Below, in pieces: positions 58,915 through 64,000 of a DNA stretch of 64,000 nucleotides. The position numbers were made by a program, and so were the translations under genes. How positions within the stretch are numbered: the stretch's first letter is position 1; every line of letters starts with the position of its first letter. The notes beneath the pieces are model-generated. The model had not been told where the DNA came from. It did not search any database and saw only the letters and a list, made by a program, of their open reading frames with translations. Source of the DNA: Mucidula mucida (taxonomy: Eukaryota; Basidiomycota; Agaricomycetes; Agaricales; Physalacriaceae); contig JADNYV010000089.1 of NCBI GenBank assembly GCA_015501055.1, positions 1 through 64,000 on the forward strand. Reading direction: 5' to 3'.

Positions 58915-60360
58915 ATGTCCGATACGACAACCACTGCAGGGTACCTACGTCGTACAGGCGAATGGATTGTTTTATCCGGTCTGCCTCTCATTGTCGAGAG
59001 CATTGTTTATAGTGCGTCGTTTTCTATCCATCCTCTGTCCCGCAACGTTTATGATGTCAATCAGCTGCTGTGCTAGCATGCTTCGCTACCATTCTCGCCG
59101 TTCATTCAAAACGAAACCGGTGAGAGAACGATTCGACAGGATGTCGAAATCGGGAATTCACCAAGCTCTGTCAGCCGACGTCGTTCTCCTATTCTCTTCA
59201 TCTTTTCGACCATGTTCACTCTAGTGTCTATAAGCTATGCCGTCGATCTGTTTTGGTTCTTCATCCAGACACGGGAGATCCTTCTACAGGCTGTAGGAGA
59301 CGAGGGCAAAATAACCCCCGCGGAGAAGGCGGTGCAGTTGACTGCCAAGGAGTATGTACGTGTGCTGATTGTAGTTGACAATGGATCCTGGCTGGTTTCA
59401 GTGAGTACTATGAGCACACATCAGCTGTTCATCTAACCCCTCCAGACAATGCTTGGTGATTTAGTGGTCTTCTGGCGTGCATGGGAGCTTTCATCGCATA
59501 ATGTGACAGCGAAACGAATCCTGGTGTGCGCCGGTCTTGTGTTATTGTCGCACATAGGTACTTATTGAGCTTACTCGTAACGAGGTTCATACTCATATCC
59601 TTACTCGTTTTACTAGGCACAATCCCTGTTGTACTTGCCTGTCAGCTACGCGATGTTGTGACCCGGCAGCCCTACTTTTCAGGCGTATGTGGAAACAAAA
59701 CCCTTGTCAACTGGTGCTTGTCAATAATCTCCAATCTGTTGTCAACGTGCGGAATCGCATATATTGGCTGGTGAGTGAGATTGAGATCCTCTCAAAGATA
59801 CTTCCTAATCCCAAGGCCCCTAGGGGCCACCGCACCGAAATGAGAAATCTGTTCCAGTCAGCGCGGCGTAGATCCACAGCCGAGAAGATTCTTGGACTCC
59901 TTGCCGAGTCGGGTTTCATCTACTTCTCTGTCAATGTGAGGAGCAGCTTCTCTTGTTTCCAGCGGCGTTTTACTAAAGCGCCTGTGTGCCAGGTCCTTAA
60001 CGTGATAATCATTCTAGTCACTCCAACGACTTACGGCGCAGGCGATGTTATCGCTACCGTCTCTGTTACCATCATAGCTTTTGTCGGGGTACGTTTCCGG
60101 AATGATTCTCCGTGCAGACATGTACTTATACCTTCCAGACCTTAGTCCCGATGGCGACGCAAGTTACTGTACTCATCTATGGATCCTTGTGGGATAGGAT
60201 GATGGAGGATAGCGGCCTCCCCACGCGTACCCACACGCTTACATCAGTACGGTTCGCCATGGCGTCCAGCACCTCCGATTCTGAGGCCTCCCTCGAATCT
60301 CCGGAAAGCGTCGCGCACGTTCAGGACGTGTCGAAGGAAACGGTGAATCCCATCAATTAG
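58915..60360 (+). CDS. Multi-pass membrane protein, DUF6534-like
   Basis: Start 'MSDTTTTAGYLRRTGEWIVL' (58915), first helix 'LSGLPLIVESIVY', then after an intron 'CFATILAVHSKRNR', a 46-bp intron, 'SPILFIFSTMFTLVSISYAV', 'IVVDNGSWLVS', 'MLGDLVVFWRAWELS', 'ILVCAGLVLLSHIG', 'IISNLLSTCGIAYIGW', 'AESGFIYFSVN', 'LNVIIILVTPTTYGAGDVI' and 'VSVTIIAFVG', and a cytosolic tail rich in Ser/Glu to TAG 60358-60360. Six or seven helices plus 'GD..V.WRAW' match the agaricomycete family usually annotated DUF6534. Role unknown; such proteins have a receptor-like layout. Confidence 0.75.
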
Positions 60361-61495
60361 CATGAGAGAGTGGCCTCTCTCCAGTTGGACTTCCGAGACT
60401 TGTCGTCGAAGGCAGTCAAGGCGCGTCTTTGATGCACAGGGAGTCATATAAACTAGCATTCACATTAAATATCAGCTCCGACCTGGCAGAGATTGTTTCG
60501 TCAATGTTTTCTTGATTTTGACTGTGAGAAAATCGCGTGCAAGTGCAGTGGGAATAGCCTATGGATGGGATCGTTCTGAGTAGAATCCGATTAAAATCTG
60601 CCATGGACGCACTCTCTTGTGAAGGTTATTGAGCGGGGCGAAGAGACAGCCGCGTCACGTAAATCGCGTCACTGTCACTCACCAGGTTTCCTTCGTGCCA
60701 CCACTTGCCAATGCCATGATGTCCACCCGCTCTCTTTTGCGCTTCCGGCCTGACCTCTCCTCCACCTCATTCTTGAACGGAATACTCATCGACTCTGCAT
60801 CGACCTCAGGTCGCCGGTCCGAATATCGTGCAGATATCAACTTAACACCATGATCCAATTCAAAAGCAGTTATTCGACGGATTGCTTATTCGACTAGAAC
60901 TCATTCGCAGCCTCGTCCTCGCCTAAGTAGTGTGTAGAATAAAGGGTATGTTCAAATGTTTACACAACTTTTGTTTTCAAAAGGCTGACATATTTACTCT
61001 AAACAGTACCCTACTTGTACCCTACAGTATTTTCAATAATCCTGGCTCCACCTTCTTCGTTCGTTTTCCTGTAAATCGCATATGGATCCTATTCGTATTC
61101 CTGGATGTATTCGCGTCGCCGAAATGGACGTTTTCATTCCTGCAGGTACTGTATTTGATTGATTAATGCAGAGAAATCGTAATTGAGAAGAGCGCTGAGA
61201 CCTTGGTATGTCGTCTGCTTCCTGCCTGTGCTTTTCTAACCAGGGAATGTGAAACAGGACTTGTTCGTTCACTCCCCAAATACTGCGCCGCGGCGGCGGT
61301 TGGTTACCAGCACTGTCATAAGTAAAGTTGGAATCGGTTGAAGAGAGCGGTGTCCAGTCACGAGGACGATGTACACTGGAAGAGAACGTTGGAACAGACG
61401 CGGACATGCTAACTGGCCATCGGGCGGAAACTGGTCCGCGGATGCTCAGCATGTCCTGATCTGATAGGGCTCGTCTCGTGCAGCGGTGAACTTCG
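60361..61495. other. No supported gene
   Basis: Contains a 194-codon open frame on the minus strand running into the next feature (61033-61617), Ser/Arg-rich and without motifs, plus short frames. Nothing can be assigned. Confidence 0.35.
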
Positions 61496-61963
61496 GTGTA
61501 CTCTACCATCGCCGCCGAGCTTGACAGAAGGGCCTTTACCCTTTTCGTCCTCCACTTAGATCCGTATGTCAACGATCCACCCGTGATTGAGCGCCGGCGA
61601 CACGACATCGAGCGCATCTACTACCACCTGCTTGTGTGGCGACAATGGCCTTGCCTCCATCGCATGGCCCTTGCTCTGATGTTCAGCTCTGTCGGGCGGA
61701 ATATGGACGCACACAGATGGCAGTTCGACCTAAATGGCAAGGGCTCTAGGTATGGGATGATATTAGTTGTCCGTGCGCTCTGTAGGGTGGACGCTACCTG
61801 TGTAGAATCCGCGTTGTCTTGGACTGGAGACATTCCGCCGCGACAGATGTCCCAACAGGCATCGACGCGGTCTGGTCCTCGGTGCAGTCCGTATCCACGA
61901 CTTCGTGCCCAACAGCGATATTCCCATCATCTGCGCTTTGAGACGGCGACTAAGGCTATATAG
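61496..61963 (+). CDS. Hypothetical open frame, unrecognised
   Basis: An open frame of 155 codons includes 'RRAFTLFVLHLDPYVNDPPV' and 'YYHLLVWRQWPCLH'. The opposite strand is also open over part of it, so coding status is unsure. No motif recognised. Confidence 0.22.
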   Translation: MYSTIAAELDRRAFTLFVLHLDPYVNDPPVIERRRHDIERIYYHLLVWRQWPCLHRMALALMFSSVGRNMDAHRWQFDLNGKGSRYGMILVVRALCRVDATCVESALSWTGDIPPRQMSQQASTRSGPRCSPYPRLRAQQRYSHHLRFETATKAI

Positions 61964-62179
61964 GCCGGGCGATTGGAAGTCGATGGCGACCTTGAAGCAC
62001 TACGAGGAATCATTGCTTGTCTGGCGGCGCATCATCTGACGACAGGCCAACGTCGCGTCGCTCATGGATGACCGTAGCGAATATGGAGGTAGACATGTTT
62101 GTCCTACAAGACAGCGCGGCTGTCTATCCGAATACACCACCTCACGCTGATGTTCCAACTCTCCGTTTCAACATCCGGT

Positions 62180-62560
62180 GATGATGTTACTTGCACCTGT
62201 TCTTTGTTGTACTTCCACTTGGAAGGGCGATGCCTCCCGCCACGTTGCTCTTATCCACACTCTCATCGTTTCTGAGCGAGCACAAGGGTGACCATCTGAA
62301 GAGGATGCGTTCCAGTACCAACCCCGCCGCCCGCATGAAGCGGTCTTCTGTTACCTCACGGCGCGCTGTTTTGATGTTAAGCCCGCTTTATAGAACATCA
62401 TCACCGCCCCACTGGGAACCTCCCTTGCTGTTGATCCCGCCTCCGTCGGTGCTTGTGAGCGTGTGTCAGACGACGCGCCGAATCAATTGTACATACTTGG
62501 CTATACAGACTCATACATCACTTGTAACCGTCACGGATAGGACTCGGCCGTTACTACTAC
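62180..62560 (+). pseudogene. Unrecognised coding relic
   Basis: In one frame the plus strand reads 'CTSTWKGDASRHVALIHTLI', TGA, 'EAVFCYLTARCFDVKPAL', TAG, then 'LGTSLAVDPASVGACERV'. The text looks protein-like across two stops about 100 codons apart, suggesting a dead gene or missed introns. Family not recognised. Confidence 0.25.
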
Positions 62561-62914
62561 ATGCATCGGGAGTACGAGTACAGTTAGTTTTGCCTCGAAC
62601 TGTTTAAAACACGAGACTGATTTTCTGTAGCGCCACTTTGTTCATCGTCGAGCCAGCGCGGTTGATGGACACAGTCGGCGCGATTTGGCAATATTTGTAT
62701 GTTGTCTCCTTGTAAGTCTACCTTCGCGCCATTCATCCATGCTGTTTGCTAGAGTATTTCTTTTTCCGTATCATCCATACACATTAAAGCTGTCGTGGTC
62801 ATACCTCTGTACGTCGCGTACTAAGAATAAAAACATCTTGCATACAACTATCCAGGTTATTGAAAGTTCTAATCGAGTTTCCGACTAATATGTACTATAT
62901 CGATAGGTGCGCAA

Positions 62915-64000
62915 CTAGCGGGTGGCATATATATATACTAAGGAGGAGATGGCGGCTCCAGCGACAAGAAGAACCGCAGTCATACGATACGTATCCACTC
63001 CTCCAGAAGCCTGCGTTGTATGAGAAACGGCATGTTCATTGAGTACCTTGTCGGAAGGAATGTGAGCAAGAGTGCTGTCGGCAGGGACTGGTTCGACCGC
63101 CGGCGCAGAGCTATCCTTTGCTTCGATCGCTTCTACGGTCTGGGGAACGACATGCGCGTTATCACCGGGAATATGACTAGGATGCGCAGGGTTGAGAATA
63201 CTGCCGGCGGGGCCTGCTTCAACCGTAGCACAGATATCGCTTGCTTTAAGCACTTGCGGCGCACGGTCGGAAATGGCGTTATGGGCAAGCACTTTTGTAT
63301 TGCGAACTTGGTCGGAAATGCTGACATCGGGGACATTGGCAACCGGGCGTCGCGCGTATGGACGTAGCACTTCCAGTATCACCTGTTTTCGTGTATCGAG
63401 ATGGGTGTGCCATGGAAGCATCAACAGCGCAAGCAAGATCTCTGGGGGTACCATATGCGTGATGTGCGCATCAAAATCTATCTTAGCTCTCTGCAGGAAT
63501 ACTGCGATGACATGGAGGATATCTGGGGGGTGGGATCTCGGAGGACTTGGAGGGGAATATACCGGGAACCGCGTTGGCTGATAGGGATTACTGGTTGTAT
63601 CGCGGGACAGGCGTTCGAGGATTAATTTGATGTTCTCGAGTGCTCTGTCGCACTCATACCAGGACCACCGACGCGCATCCCAGTAACATAATGCACAGCC
63701 AAGTAGGCTATCATGGCGCGGGCAACATAGGGAAGTACTTGGATGGTCAATGAATGACCGACAGAGTTCCACACTGACCCTAAAGGTGGAGAAAGTGACA
63801 AGTCTACATGCAGCGGTACAGCCGATCTCGTCACAGAAAATATTGATGTCATAGTCCCCGCATTTCCAAACCTTATGCACGACGTCCCAGTAATCCCGTT
63901 TTATCAAGACGGTCGTGACGCGACGAAAATGACGTTCGTCCGGAGCCTGTACTTCTTGAGCAAGTCCAAATGTATGAGGAATTCCGAGTATTGCGGCGTA
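62915..64000 (-). CDS. Tail-anchored protein of unknown function, 5' end outside the window
   Basis: The minus-strand frame is open from the window edge ('GIPHTFGLAQEVQAPDERHF', 'TVLIKRDYWDVVHKVWKCGD') to the stop at 62915. The N-terminal half is Cys-rich ('CDEIGCTAACRL', 'LCCPRHDSLLGCALCYWDA'), the middle Pro-rich, the C-terminal third acidic and disordered. The last residues form a helix 'MTAVLLVAGAAISSLVYIYA' followed by 'TR', a typical C-terminal anchor. At least 360 residues, no intron seen. The Cys/His spacing does not fit a zinc-finger family I know. Confidence 0.55.
   Translation of the reverse strand, partial: YAAILGIPHTFGLAQEVQAPDERHFRRVTTVLIKRDYWDVVHKVWKCGDYDINIFCDEIGCTAACRLVTFSTFRVSVELCRSFIDHPSTSLCCPRHDSLLGCALCYWDARRWSWYECDRALENIKLILERLSRDTTSNPYQPTRFPVYSPPSPPRSHPPDILHVIAVFLQRAKIDFDAHITHMVPPEILLALLMLPWHTHLDTRKQVILEVLRPYARRPVANVPDVSISDQVRNTKVLAHNAISDRAPQVLKASDICATVEAGPAGSILNPAHPSHIPGDNAHVVPQTVEAIEAKDSSAPAVEPVPADSTLAHIPSDKVLNEHAVSHTTQASGGVDTYRMTAVLLVAGAAISSLVYIYATR

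Noticed and set aside
61033..61617. 194-codon minus-strand frame
   Set aside because: Low-complexity Ser/Arg composition, no motif, and an equally open opposite strand; not enough to call a gene.

Overview
The window looks like nuclear DNA of an agaricomycete (mushroom-forming) basidiomycete. Genes are cut by many GT...AG introns of about 45-60 bp. The recognisable families are typical of that group: F-box/leucine-rich-repeat (LRR) proteins, an HNH nuclease-domain protein, a multi-pass membrane protein of the DUF6534 type, a large two-part amidohydrolase, a zinc-independent MDR reductase, an S10 carboxypeptidase and a fumarylacetoacetate-hydrolase-family enzyme. No prokaryotic features, rRNA, tRNA or CRISPR array were seen. 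All calls come from reading the sequence by eye; no alignment or search was run.

Region 1 (about 2.4-27.8 kb) is dominated by a large inverted duplication. A three-gene block (MDR reductase, truncated F-box/LRR gene, amidohydrolase) occupies 2.4-9.87 kb and again, reversed, 20.88-27.8 kb. Decay is reciprocal: the left arm keeps an open F-box/LRR frame but has lost its reductase (exon 1 deleted, a 667-bp hAT-like element with a perfect 8-bp target duplication in exon 2), while the right arm keeps the reductase and has a multiply broken F-box gene. Both amidohydrolase copies look open. The 11-kb spacer is a CpG-poor gene graveyard: further relics of the same genes, an older inverted repeat (10.16-10.75 / 15.31-15.85 kb), a hAT remnant, a probable solo LTR and F-box relics.

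Region 2 (27.8-34.5 kb) holds a chitin-synthase-like 3' fragment, two small lineage-specific genes, an HNH_2-type gene and an intact-looking F-box gene. Region 3 (34.8-40.5 kb) is again CpG-poor and made of relics, with a 244-bp TA-flanked MITE. Region 4 (41-43.2 kb) is an S10 carboxypeptidase with a 557-bp TA-flanked MITE inside an intron and no recognisable C-terminal catalytic part.

Region 5 (45.4-53.2 kb) is a second, independent inverted duplication with a spacer of about 1.1 kb, carrying two uncharacterised genes per arm, one of them frameshifted in the right arm. Region 6 (53.6-64 kb) is ordinary: a FAH-family enzyme, a single-pass membrane protein, a multi-pass membrane protein and a tail-anchored protein running off the right edge, with weakly supported coding segments between.

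The overall picture is repeated inverted duplication of small gene blocks followed by CpG-directed decay and MITE insertion, in a fast-evolving, F-box-rich part of a basidiomycete genome.
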